Below, one piece after another: positions 35,836-44,699 of a stretch of DNA of 64,000 nucleotides (the first letter of the stretch is position 1; each line of letters begins with the position of its first letter). The notes beneath the pieces are model-generated. The model had not been told where the DNA came from, did no database searches, and saw nothing but the letters and a program-made list of their open reading frames with translations. A program made the translations under genes and the position numbers. The stretch comes from an uncultured Bacillota bacterium (GTDB taxonomy: Bacteria; Bacillota; Clostridia; Lachnospirales; Lachnospiraceae): assembly GCA_949291945.1 (NCBI GenBank), contig CASEXH010000004.1, positions 62,001 to 126,000 on the forward strand. Reading direction: 5' to 3'.

Positions 35836-36738
35836 TCACTCCTGTTCATAAACCCAGAATCTTTTGGTCTTAAATAAAATAAAGGTGATCACTGCGATCA
35901 GCAGCAGCATTACCCATGCCATTGCAGATGCATATCCCGCCTGATTGAAATTAAAGGACTGCTGATACATATATACCGCATAGAAAAGTGTGGTATCCAT
36001 AGGTTTTCCCTGGGTAATGATCAAACTCTGGGTAAAGGCCAGGAATCCGTTGATGATCTGCATAACCAGATTAAAGAAAATCGTCGGTGTCAGAAGAGGC
36101 AGGGTAACCTTGAAAAATTTTGTGAACTTATTTGCACCATCTACATCAGCCGCTTCATATAATTCTTTGGGTATCTGCTTTAAAGCAGACAGGAAGATCA
36201 GCATAGAAGATCCGAACTGCCAGATAGCCAGAATGATCAGAGTCCAGATTGCTGTTCTTGTGTCACTGAGCCATGCAAAGTTTGTATCAATTCCGATCAG
36301 TCCTAAAAGGCTGTTGATCACGCCGTCCGGTGCAAACATTCTTTTCCACAGGATCGCCACAGCAACAGAACCCCCGATGATCGAAGGCAGATAATAGGCA
36401 GCTCTGTAAAATCCTGTTGCTTTCGTGGGCCGTACAAGGATCATGGCTACCAGCAGCGCAAAGATCAGACGAAGAGGCACAGATACCAGAGCAAAATAAA
36501 AGGTTGCTTTTACAGAGTGCCAGAATACTTCATCCTGGGTAAACATTTCTATGTAGTTCTTTAATCCCACAAATTCCGGCGGAGACAGTATGTCGTAATC
36601 GCAGAAGGAATAATACAATGAGATTCCCATAGGTACGATCAGAAATACCAGAAAGCCGACAATAAAGGGCAGGCAGAAGATCACGCCTACATTTTTTTCT
36701 TTATTTATAAACCGATAAAATTTACTGCTTTTATTCAT
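35836..36738 (-). CDS. carbohydrate ABC transporter permease (MalF/MsmF type)
   Basis: 300 residues, six membrane helices, EAA loop in LYEAADVDGANKFTKFFKVTLPLLTP. Partner of the downstream MsmG-type permease. AAGGAG is 13 bases before the ATG, with an ATG-led mini-frame of four codons in between, which may lower its translation. It lies 232 bases after the binding protein gene, beyond a terminator and a pair of 45-bp repeats, so less is made than of the binding protein. Confidence 0.93.
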   Translation of the reverse strand: MNKSSKFYRFINKEKNVGVIFCLPFIVGFLVFLIVPMGISLYYSFCDYDILSPPEFVGLKNYIEMFTQDEVFWHSVKATFYFALVSVPLRLIFALLVAMILVRPTKATGFYRAAYYLPSIIGGSVAVAILWKRMFAPDGVINSLLGLIGIDTNFAWLSDTRTAIWTLIILAIWQFGSSMLIFLSALKQIPKELYEAADVDGANKFTKFFKVTLPLLTPTIFFNLVMQIINGFLAFTQSLIITQGKPMDTTLFYAVYMYQQSFNFNQAGYASAMAWVMLLLIAVITFILFKTKRFWVYEQE

Positions 36739-36780
36739 GAAAAAACCATTTCTCCTTTCTCATCATCGGAGTTTTACCAG

Positions 36781-36913
36781 ATGTCTGCTCGTGCAAGCAC
36801 GGCAGCCGCTTGCCGGGCGTATCGCTGCCAGCTCACGGCAAAGCCGTTCGCTGTCCGTTGCCCTGCAAATGTCTGCTCGTGCAAGCACGGCAGCCGCTTG
36901 CCGGGCGTATCGC
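36781..36913. repeat. two identical 45-bp direct repeats between binding protein and permease genes
   Basis: The segment starting ATGTCTGCTCGTGCAAGCAC at 36781-36825 recurs exactly at 36869-36913, 88 bp apart. It is GC-rich and contains GCAAGC/GCTTGC and GGCAAGCGGC/GCCGCTTGCC words. No coding sense. It sits just after the intercistronic terminator. Confidence 0.9.
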
Positions 36914-36914
36914 A

Positions 36915-36955
36915 CAAAAAGAGCCGCTGCCGCCTTATGCAAAGGGCAGCGGCTC
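36915..36955 (-). terminator. intercistronic terminator after the sugar-binding protein gene
   Basis: On the minus strand GGAGCCGCTGCC (36955-36945 region) pairs with GGCAGCGGCTC (36931-36921) and is followed by five T. It should reduce read-through into the permease genes, a common way to make more binding protein than permease. Confidence 0.9.
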
Positions 36956-36970
36956 CAAGCCTGGTTTTCT

Positions 36971-38275
36971 TTATTCACCCTGAAGCATTTTATTCGCTTC
37001 TGTGAAGTATTCATCTGCAGCCTGCTGGGCTGTATATTCTCCGTATTTTACCTTTTCTTCCAGTTTTCTTAAAAGATCCTGGGCCTCTGTGCTTCCTTCT
37101 ACAGGGAACGGAGGCATCGGGCTGGAATTCGGTGCGATCACATTATTTACAAAGTTTGCATTTTCCTGCTCTGCAGGACTTAATTTGTCCATGATCGCCT
37201 CAGAAATAGCTGTGGAAGCAGGTACACCTCTTTCTGCAAGCAGAATATCATAGGCTGTCTCAGAGTTGGTCAGATAGTTCAGCAGTTTTACAGCTTCTTC
37301 CGGATTGGCTGTATCTGCACTTACAGAAAAGTACATAGCAGGTTTTACATAGTTGGATTTTTGAGGATCGGTTGTAGGAATAGTCGTCAGAGCAATCTCT
37401 GTTCCTTCCGGTGCTGCTGCCTGATATGCGGTAAGCTGTGCAGAACCGTTAATGGTGCACCAGGTCATGTTATCCGGATTTGACCCGTATACCATAGGAT
37501 CTTCCTCTACACTGTCTGTATCTGCCGCCTGGCTTGGAGAGATCTGCCATCCCTCTTTAATGCCGGTCTCCAGTGTTTCAAAGTATGGCAGATAGTCATC
37601 TGCGCTGTCGCCCCCTAATTTGTCGCTGGCCTGGATATCGTTGGCTCTTGCATACATATCCATATACAGGCCATAGTGGTACAGGTTGGAACGATATCCG
37701 GTCTCCTCATATACCTGTTTAGAAATATCAATAAATTCGTCCAAAGTCATGTTGTCATTAATGGTGATTCCCAGCTCGTCTAAAAGGGTCTTATTATAAA
37801 ACATACAGGAAGCACTGGTTCCGGCAGCAATGCCATAGATACCGTCTCCTACTTTACCCATATTCACAATGTCTTCTGAAATATTGGAGGTATCCAGGGT
37901 TCCGTCTTCAATATATGGTGTCAGATCAAGAAGCTGTCCTTTATCTACATACTGCTGAATGTAAGACATATCCATCTGGATCACATCCGGCATTTTCTTT
38001 CCTGCTGCAGAGGTTGCCATTTTGCTCCAATAATCGCCCCACTGATAGAACTGTCCGCTTACTGTTATGCCGCTCTCTTCCTTGTATGCGTCCAGAGCCT
38101 GCTGGGTGCGCTCGTTTCTTACCTGATTGCCCCACCATGCCATTGTGAGGGAATCAGAACTTCCTCCTTCGCTATCCTTTCCGCTGCCGGAGCCACCGCA
38201 TGCTGCCAGAGATGTTACCGCCATAGCGCCTGCTATGGCAAGAACTGCTGCTTTCTTTAAAGATTTCTTTTTCAC
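36971..38275 (-). CDS. extracellular sugar-binding lipoprotein (family 1)
   Basis: 434 residues: signal peptide with lipobox (SLAACGG), then a family 1 solute-binding fold (LTMAWWGNQVRNERTQQALDAYKEESGI). It captures an oligosaccharide outside the cell for the two permeases. The start is the GTG at 38275, with GGAGG 8 bases upstream; the ATG five codons earlier contains that ribosome site and has none of its own. Given the GH67 gene in the operon, aldouronates are the probable ligand, by inference. Confidence 0.93.
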   Translation of the reverse strand: MKKKSLKKAAVLAIAGAMAVTSLAACGGSGSGKDSEGGSSDSLTMAWWGNQVRNERTQQALDAYKEESGITVSGQFYQWGDYWSKMATSAAGKKMPDVIQMDMSYIQQYVDKGQLLDLTPYIEDGTLDTSNISEDIVNMGKVGDGIYGIAAGTSASCMFYNKTLLDELGITINDNMTLDEFIDISKQVYEETGYRSNLYHYGLYMDMYARANDIQASDKLGGDSADDYLPYFETLETGIKEGWQISPSQAADTDSVEEDPMVYGSNPDNMTWCTINGSAQLTAYQAAAPEGTEIALTTIPTTDPQKSNYVKPAMYFSVSADTANPEEAVKLLNYLTNSETAYDILLAERGVPASTAISEAIMDKLSPAEQENANFVNNVIAPNSSPMPPFPVEGSTEAQDLLRKLEEKVKYGEYTAQQAADEYFTEANKMLQGE

Positions 38276-38330
38276 TTTACATTCCTCCATAATTTTTGTT
38301 CAAGATGCATCTTTGTTTTTGGATAACCCA

Positions 38331-38415
38331 ATTATAAGCAAAAAAATGACGAAAAGAAATTTAGAAACATGACTTTCTTTCGCAATTTTTTTACTGCTGC
38401 CTGTAAGAAAATGAC
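38331..38415 (-). promoter_or_regulatory. promoter of the sugar importer operon with three GTCAT direct repeats
   Basis: On the minus strand TATAAT is at 38336-38331 with a poor -35 (TTTCTT), which suggests an activator. GTCAT occurs in AAAGTCATTTTC (38415-38411), AAAGTCATGTTTC (38373-38369) and TTTCGTCATTTTT (38350-38346), spaced 42 and 23 bp, near whole helical turns. The divergent YesN-type regulator is the obvious candidate to bind them. Confidence 0.5.
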
Positions 38416-38512
38416 TTTTCCGGTAATTTCATTACTTTATTTATTCCCCGGAACTGAAAAGAATTGTGCTTTCTTTTTTCATAATCTATAATTTCAGTGG
38501 AGGAAAATACTG

Positions 38513-40300
38513 ATGAATAGATTAAAAACCCGCTCTAAAGTCCTTGACAAGCTCTTCAACGATCTGAGTCTAAAATATAAAATACTGATTGTTATATTTT
38601 CCGGATTTTTTATTCTTTTTCTTTCCGGACTGGCGACTATGGCCTTTACATCCAGATCTTATGAAAAAAGGCTGTATCAGTCTATTGCTGCTTCCATGAC
38701 CTATGCAGCCTCGGATATCTCCAGTCAGCTTCAGTCTGTGGATTCCATCATAGACTCGATTTTAGCCAACCAGGTGATCCAGACCAATCTGGAAGAAATG
38801 AAAGAATTAGAGCAGGGATCACAGCGGCAGATATACAACACCAGGATCTATAATGAATTATCCGGCTATCTCTTTGCCTTTCAGAATGATTCTATTTCTT
38901 ATATGTCCATTATCCAGGATCAGGAGATCATTTCCACTTCCCTGTCCTCTTTTATGGAAGTTCCCTACCAGCTCCGCTCCTCCCTGATCGCCAGAGCCCA
39001 GAGCCGGGAGGGGGCTACTACTGTGGTACCCGACTTCGGATCCCAGTATGGAATATTTATTGTAAAGGAACTGCGAAAAATCGACAAACTGAGCCTGGAG
39101 CCTTTAGGAGTTCTGATCATTTCTCTGAACCCCGCCGCTCTTACTGAGACGGCAGTCAGTTCCCACTCAGATTATGATGATATGTCCTGTCTCCTGTTTG
39201 ACGGCGATGCTTTGATCTATAATGGAAGCACACTCTCCGACCGTCAGGCAGTGGAACTTTCCAAAGATCTGTCGGGAGATTACGGAATTGAAAAAGCCGG
39301 CAAAGAGACCTTATTCGCCGTCCGGGGAAAAATCCCTCTCTATGACTGGGATTATATTTCTACCGTATCGTACAGTTCTGTTTACAAAACCGTCACTTTA
39401 TCAGGAAGGCTCTTCCTGCTTATTATGGTGGCTGCTCTGGCTGTGGTCAGCTATCTGGCTGTAAAAGTCATACTTGCCATCTTCTATCGCTTTGACCGGC
39501 TGATGGAAAATATGAAAAGTTTTGGAGAAGGAAACTACCAGGTGCCGGAGGCGCCCAGAAAATACCAGGAAGATGAAATCGGCCTTCTCTATAAAAATTT
39601 TGATTCTATGGTAGAAAAGATCCAGACTCTGATCCAGGAAAATTATGTAAACGAGATTTTAAAAAAGGAAGCCCAGCTAAAAGCTATGGAAAGCCAGATG
39701 GATCCTCATTTTCTCTACAATACTCTGGAATCCATTAACTGGAGAGCGAAAATGATCAAGTCCGAAGAAATTTCTCAGATCACCACAGCTCTGGGCAGTC
39801 TGCTGCGCTTCTCTCTTGGAAAAAATTCTGAAGATTTTACTCTGGATCAGGAAATGCAGATCGTAAACAACTATATTACCATACAGAAAATCCGCTATCA
39901 GCGCCGGCTGGATTTTTCCGCAGATGTGCCTTCCGATCTCCTGGGAGTTTTCATACCCAAATTCACCATTCAGCCTCTGCTGGAAAACGCCATACGGTAC
40001 GGCCTGGAAGAATCCTCAGAAACCTGCTATATTTCCATTGTCTGCAGGGAAGTCCTGGGGCTGCTGATCATCCGGATCACCAATACCGGATCTTCCTTTG
40101 AAGAAAATTGCATGGAGAAACTGCAGAGCGGCGAAATACAGCCTCACGGATTTGGTATTGGTATCCTGAATATCCACCGCAGGCTTCAGCTGACTTACGG
40201 AGAGCCCTACGGACTGCTGCTTTATAATATTGAAGATGAAGAAACCTATGAAGAATGTGCGGTAGCTGAGATCCGCATTCCCTGTAAAAAAAAGGAGTAA
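38513..40300 (+). CDS. sensor histidine kinase, YesM family
   Basis: 595 residues: membrane helix (about 22-45), a dCache-like extracellular sensor (about 46-295), second helix (about 300-325), HAMP domain (about 325-380), His_kinase domain with H399 in MDPHFLYNTLESINW, and an HATPase. YesM kinases sense carbohydrates or binding proteins outside the cell. GGAGG precedes the ATG. It forms an operon with the YesN regulator (4-base gap) and is divergent from the sugar importer operon, the likely target. Confidence 0.95.
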   Translation: MNRLKTRSKVLDKLFNDLSLKYKILIVIFSGFFILFLSGLATMAFTSRSYEKRLYQSIAASMTYAASDISSQLQSVDSIIDSILANQVIQTNLEEMKELEQGSQRQIYNTRIYNELSGYLFAFQNDSISYMSIIQDQEIISTSLSSFMEVPYQLRSSLIARAQSREGATTVVPDFGSQYGIFIVKELRKIDKLSLEPLGVLIISLNPAALTETAVSSHSDYDDMSCLLFDGDALIYNGSTLSDRQAVELSKDLSGDYGIEKAGKETLFAVRGKIPLYDWDYISTVSYSSVYKTVTLSGRLFLLIMVAALAVVSYLAVKVILAIFYRFDRLMENMKSFGEGNYQVPEAPRKYQEDEIGLLYKNFDSMVEKIQTLIQENYVNEILKKEAQLKAMESQMDPHFLYNTLESINWRAKMIKSEEISQITTALGSLLRFSLGKNSEDFTLDQEMQIVNNYITIQKIRYQRRLDFSADVPSDLLGVFIPKFTIQPLLENAIRYGLEESSETCYISIVCREVLGLLIIRITNTGSSFEENCMEKLQSGEIQPHGFGIGILNIHRRLQLTYGEPYGLLLYNIEDEETYEECAVAEIRIPCKKKE

Positions 40301-40304
40301 GAAT

Positions 40305-41831
40305 ATGTTAAAACTGCTGATTGTAGATGATGAAGAAATGATCTGCCAGGCTATTGCCAATATTATTGATTGGGAAAAATATGATATCCGGCTTATCGGC
40401 ACCTGTACCGACGGAGTAGACGCCTATCATACCATTCTGGACGAGTGTCCGGATATTGTTATGACCGATATCCGGATGCCAGGCATTTCAGGACTGGAGC
40501 TGATTGAACGGATCAGCCGTACAGATCTTAATACCCAGTTTATCATCTTGTCCGGCTATGGAGAATTTGACTATGCAAAAAGAGCCATGAAATGCGGCGT
40601 TCGTCATTATCTGCTGAAGCCCTGCACGGAAGAGCAGATTATTGACTGTATCCAGGATGTAACCAGGGATTATTATCAGGCAGTCTCTGAGCGAGACAGT
40701 GAAAAAGGTCCAAACGGAGCTTTACTGAAAGATCTCCATAAAACACTGATCCAGAACATGATCCGGGAAGGCGTATCTTTAATCTCTCTGTCGGATTCTT
40801 TTTTTGAGTCCTACGAGCATTATCTGGATCTGACAAATGTCCCTTATCAGTTCTGCTGTGTCTATTATCTGGAAGAAAAAAATCTGGATCTCTGTCTGAA
40901 AGAATTCCATACTTTCCGCCAGGAAAGTATGCCGGATACAGAGGTTTACCTCATATATATCAAAAATATTCTTCTGTTTTTCTTTACTAACGGAGAATCC
41001 TCCTATGAGGAACTGGATGCTTATTTTCAGTCAGTATCCTTTCCCGGCGAGACCGTTTCCGTTGATTATCAGCGGCAGAAATACCCGGATCTTAAATCTC
41101 TGCTGACTATGCTGATCAAAAGAATAAAGCGCTATGACATCATGTATTTCATTGAAGGCACCGGAAAAGTTCCCACCTTTAACTACGGACAGATTGTGGA
41201 AAAGATAAACCATCTTGTTCCTCTGCTCTCTGCCGGAAATTCCGAGGAACGTGAAAGCAGTCTGCGGGAGCTGAAAAGCATTCTGACCTCCGTCTCCAAC
41301 AAGGATTTTCTCCTGCAGCTTGCAGATAATATTATTATTTCCCTGGGAACCCATCTGCCCTCCGGGATCCTTCCTGAGATCACAGATTTCCTTTACAACC
41401 TGCACAAAGAAGAAAATATGGCACAAATCCCGGTTCTGGTCCTGGACTATATCCAGAAAGTCATATCCGTTTCTTCTTTCAGTTCCCGGCAGTACAGCCC
41501 TTTTATTACGAAACTCATAGACTATATCCAGGAGCATTACAAGAACCCGGATCTGACCTTGAAATGGATCTCGGAAAACTATCTTTACATGAATGTCAGT
41601 TATGTCAGCCGCTGCTTTACAAAAGAAACCGGTGAAAAATTTTCCGGTTTTCTTATGAATCTCCGTGTTCAGAAAGCAAAGGAAATCCTGGCTTCCAGCG
41701 GAGGCGAAAAAATACAGGATGTTGCCGAGCTGGTTGGCTGCGGAAACACCCCGTATTATTTCAGTAAAATCTTTAAAAAGTGTACGGGGCTTACCCCCTC
41801 TGCCTACGTGAAGAAAAATTTCCGCCCCTGA
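40305..41831 (+). CDS. response regulator, YesN/AraC type
   Basis: 508 residues: receiver domain with phosphoacceptor D55 (IVMTDIRMPG) and switch lysine in LKPC, a long helical middle region (about 130-400), and a C-terminal AraC DNA-binding domain (LKWISENYLYMNVSYVSRCFTKETGEKFSGFLMNLRVQKAKEIL ... IQDVAELVGCGNTPYYFSKIFKK). Likely activator of the divergent importer-GH67 operon. Its last 41 bases overlap the convergent BceB-type permease gene. Confidence 0.95.
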   Translation: MLKLLIVDDEEMICQAIANIIDWEKYDIRLIGTCTDGVDAYHTILDECPDIVMTDIRMPGISGLELIERISRTDLNTQFIILSGYGEFDYAKRAMKCGVRHYLLKPCTEEQIIDCIQDVTRDYYQAVSERDSEKGPNGALLKDLHKTLIQNMIREGVSLISLSDSFFESYEHYLDLTNVPYQFCCVYYLEEKNLDLCLKEFHTFRQESMPDTEVYLIYIKNILLFFFTNGESSYEELDAYFQSVSFPGETVSVDYQRQKYPDLKSLLTMLIKRIKRYDIMYFIEGTGKVPTFNYGQIVEKINHLVPLLSAGNSEERESSLRELKSILTSVSNKDFLLQLADNIIISLGTHLPSGILPEITDFLYNLHKEENMAQIPVLVLDYIQKVISVSSFSSRQYSPFITKLIDYIQEHYKNPDLTLKWISENYLYMNVSYVSRCFTKETGEKFSGFLMNLRVQKAKEILASSGGEKIQDVAELVGCGNTPYYFSKIFKKCTGLTPSAYVKKNFRP

Positions 41832-43836
41832 CGATCTTATAATAGCTTTTTGACGTCAGCAGATACATCAGCACATACACCAGTCCGAATCCCAAGAAGC
41901 ATCCTCCGGTGATCCCGATAAGAAGCCACATATTGTGAAGACTGAAAAGCTGCAGCAGCCGGTAGATCATAGGAAAAGCAAAGGCTGTGTGGATCCCCGC
42001 CCAGATCAGGGGCATGAAAAACACCGTAAGGACCTGAGAATTGACGCTTTTCCGGATTTCCCTTTCGGTCATGCCTACCTTCTGGAGGATCTCAAATCTG
42101 CTCTGGTCTTCATAGCCTTCTGACACCTGCTTATAATACATGATCAGCACCATCCCCAGAAGGAACACGATGCCCAGCAGGATCCCCAGGAAGAACAGTC
42201 CTGCATACGTAGAATAAAAATCCATCCGCTCTGCCCCTACACACTCTACAGTAGTTGCGGAAAAAGCAGGATCCTGTTCTCCCAGGCTCTGAAGTCCTGC
42301 GCTGATCTCCTGGGCAATAAGGCTCTGGGTCTCATCGCTGCAGTCCAGGTCTGTTCCATAATAATTCCAGAATTCAAACTGTTCCCCGGCTTTGGGATAG
42401 CTCTGATACATTTCTTCCATCACGCTTACGTCCGATACAAAGAGATAGGTGGTAGGAATGATCTGCATGGCGTCTATGCCATTGTCTACAAATTCTACCT
42501 GATCCTTGATCTTCCAGGTACCCAGTCCTTCCAGGATCAGTTCCTGATAATTTTCCTGCCAGTCTGTCTTTGTATTGCATACCAGGACCTCCTGTCTGTC
42601 CAGGGTCTCATCTGTTCCCATAATCTGATTGTAGTCTTCCACAGGCACCACCATGATCTGACGGATATTCTCATATTCTGTGTAAGAGAATTCTCCCTTA
42701 TTTGCATAGTCCAGGATCATCTGATTTCCCTCAGCCATGCCGGACATCACCAGCTGCCGGTAGTGAAGGACATTTTCTTCCCGGACACCGTATTTTTCCA
42801 AAGCACCCTCTACAATCTGGTTTACCTGGCTTACAACCCCATCTTCCAGAGACGGCGTATTTACCACCAGATTTCTGGGATATCTGGAGCGAAGACTGTC
42901 CTCGGTTCCCAGGAACAGACTGACAGTGCCGGACACCATAACCAGGACCATAGTAGACAGAATACAGATGGAGGCCAGGCCGGCGCCGTTCCTCTTCATA
43001 CGGAACATCATGGAAGACAGCGATACAAAATGGTTTGTCTTATAGTAATATTTTTTGTTCTTTTTCAATACTTTACATAAAGTAACAGAACCAGCCATAA
43101 AAAGCAGATAGGTAGCTCCGATCACCATAAGCACCGCCACAAAGAAAAGCCAAATAATGGTAACAGGTTCTTTAACCGTTACAGCCATGCCGTAAGCTGC
43201 TCCCAGAAGCACTGCCCCCAGGATTGCCGACAGCCAGTTGGCTCTTGGAGGCCGTTCTCCCAGGCTTTCACTTTTCAGCAGATCCAGAGGTCTGGTCCGG
43301 AATATCTGCAGGATCCTATAGGCCAGAAGCAGGAGAAAGATCACCCCATATGTTTTGAGGGTACGGATCAGAATATCAGAGTTTATGGAAAAGGAAAAAT
43401 CTGCCTTCCCGCCCAGCAGATAGATCATGGCAAGCTGCCCCAGCTTGGAAAAGAGAATCCCTCCCAGAATTCCCCCTCCCAGAGAAATCCCTGCAGTCAT
43501 AAGGTTTTCCCAGATCAGTACTACTGCGATGTTTTTCCGGTCCATGCCAAGGACATGGTACAGCCCCAGCTCTTTTTTTCTCCTCTTCATGAGGAAGGAG
43601 TTGGTATAAAAAAGAAAGATCACGGAAAAAATGCCCATAACCCCTGTTCCCAGAGACAGAATGATCTGCATCTGCGCTCCTCCCTCCATTTCCCGGATCA
43701 CAGGATCGCTGGAGAGGAAGCCGATAAGGTAATAGACCATGACTACAAAAATACAGGCCGCCAGATAGGGGAAATAGATTTTCCCGTTTTTTCGGATTCC
43801 CTGCCAGGCCAGTCTTGGATAAAGTCTCTTTTTCAC
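41791..43836 (-). CDS. BceB-type ABC transporter permease
   Basis: 681 residues with about ten membrane helices and a large extracellular domain (about 310-540) between helices 7 and 8, as in BceB bacitracin-resistance permeases. The loop KKELGLYHVLGMDRKNI is typical. These modules sense and remove peptide antibiotics from lipid-linked wall precursors and signal to their own kinase. The start is GTG at 43836, overlapping the ATPase stop, with GGAGG upstream. Cargo is not readable. Confidence 0.93.
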   Translation of the reverse strand: MKKRLYPRLAWQGIRKNGKIYFPYLAACIFVVMVYYLIGFLSSDPVIREMEGGAQMQIILSLGTGVMGIFSVIFLFYTNSFLMKRRKKELGLYHVLGMDRKNIAVVLIWENLMTAGISLGGGILGGILFSKLGQLAMIYLLGGKADFSFSINSDILIRTLKTYGVIFLLLLAYRILQIFRTRPLDLLKSESLGERPPRANWLSAILGAVLLGAAYGMAVTVKEPVTIIWLFFVAVLMVIGATYLLFMAGSVTLCKVLKKNKKYYYKTNHFVSLSSMMFRMKRNGAGLASICILSTMVLVMVSGTVSLFLGTEDSLRSRYPRNLVVNTPSLEDGVVSQVNQIVEGALEKYGVREENVLHYRQLVMSGMAEGNQMILDYANKGEFSYTEYENIRQIMVVPVEDYNQIMGTDETLDRQEVLVCNTKTDWQENYQELILEGLGTWKIKDQVEFVDNGIDAMQIIPTTYLFVSDVSVMEEMYQSYPKAGEQFEFWNYYGTDLDCSDETQSLIAQEISAGLQSLGEQDPAFSATTVECVGAERMDFYSTYAGLFFLGILLGIVFLLGMVLIMYYKQVSEGYEDQSRFEILQKVGMTEREIRKSVNSQVLTVFFMPLIWAGIHTAFAFPMIYRLLQLFSLHNMWLLIGITGGCFLGFGLVYVLMYLLTSKSYYKIVRGGNFSSRRQRG

Positions 43837-44594
43837 AGCTTTTCACCTCCCGCCAGGGCAGTGAGCGTATTGGATATTTTCTCATACATTTCCTGATTGG
43901 TGCTGTTTCCCCGGTAAAGCTGATGAAAAACCTCCCCGTCCTTGATAAAGAGAACTCTCCCTGCCCGGCTGGCAGCTTTAACAGAATGGGTCACCATAAG
44001 AATGGTATGGCCCTCTGCATGTATGGCAGAGAACAGGTCCAAAAGTTCCTCTGTAGATCGGGAGTCCAGGGCTCCTGTAGGCTCATCCGCCAGGATCAGC
44101 CGGGGATTGGTGATCAGCGCCCTGGCTACTGCCGCCCGCTGTTTCTGTCCGCCGGAGATTTCATAGGGATATTTCTCCAGTATGTCTGTAATTCCCAGTT
44201 TCCGGGCTACAGGAAGGATCTTTGCTTCCATTTCCCGGTAGTGTTTTCCTTCCAGTACCAGAGGCAGATAAATATTGTCCCGGACAGAAAAGGTATCCAG
44301 AAGATTAAAATCCTGGAATACAAATCCCAGATTATCCCTTCGGAAACCGGACAGCTCCTTATCCTTCAGCTTGGTAATATCCCGTCCGTCCAGGAGCACG
44401 GTACCGTAGCTGGGCCGGTCCAGGGCTGCCAGGATATTCAGCAGAGTCGTCTTTCCTGAACCGGATTCGCCCATCACTGCTGCGTATTCTCCGTTTTCCA
44501 CAGTAAAATTTACGTTTTTTAACGCCCGAACCTGACTGCCGCCGAAACGGGTGGTATAAGTTTTTTTCAGATTTATCACTTCTAATATCGCCAT
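43833..44594 (-). CDS. BceA-type ABC transporter ATPase
   Basis: 253 residues: Walker A GESGSGKTT, signature ISGGQKQRAAVARAL, Walker B LILADEPTGALD, H-loop VTHSVK. It powers the adjacent BceB-type permease, with overlapping stop and start. AGGAGG precedes the ATG. It has a separate promoter with an upstream operator-like site between it and the kinase gene. Confidence 0.95.
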   Translation of the reverse strand: MAILEVINLKKTYTTRFGGSQVRALKNVNFTVENGEYAAVMGESGSGKTTLLNILAALDRPSYGTVLLDGRDITKLKDKELSGFRRDNLGFVFQDFNLLDTFSVRDNIYLPLVLEGKHYREMEAKILPVARKLGITDILEKYPYEISGGQKQRAAVARALITNPRLILADEPTGALDSRSTEELLDLFSAIHAEGHTILMVTHSVKAASRAGRVLFIKDGEVFHQLYRGNSTNQEMYEKISNTLTALAGGEKL

Positions 44595-44623
44595 GTTGTT
44601 TCCTCCTTGTTTTTTACAAGGCC

Positions 44624-44699
44624 ATTATAGCAATTCAGGGAAATGTGCCGCCATCGATTCAGCTTACATTTCCCTGTTACGGTCTTACATTTTTGTAAG
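44624..44699 (-). promoter_or_regulatory. candidate BceR-type operator and promoter of the ABC module
   Basis: A perfect palindrome CTTACA-TTTT-TGTAAG at 44684-44699 fits the TnACA-N4-TGTAA operator described for BceR-like regulators. Downstream on the minus strand is TATAAT (44629-44624) with a poor -35, as expected for an activated promoter. A hairpin CAGGGAAATGT/ACATTTCCCTG (44633-44677) lies between. Confidence 0.6.

Noticed and set aside
36781..36913. Insertion sequence or phage attachment site
   Set aside because: There are two 45-bp copies but no transposase, integrase or tRNA gene nearby. Left as a plain repeat.
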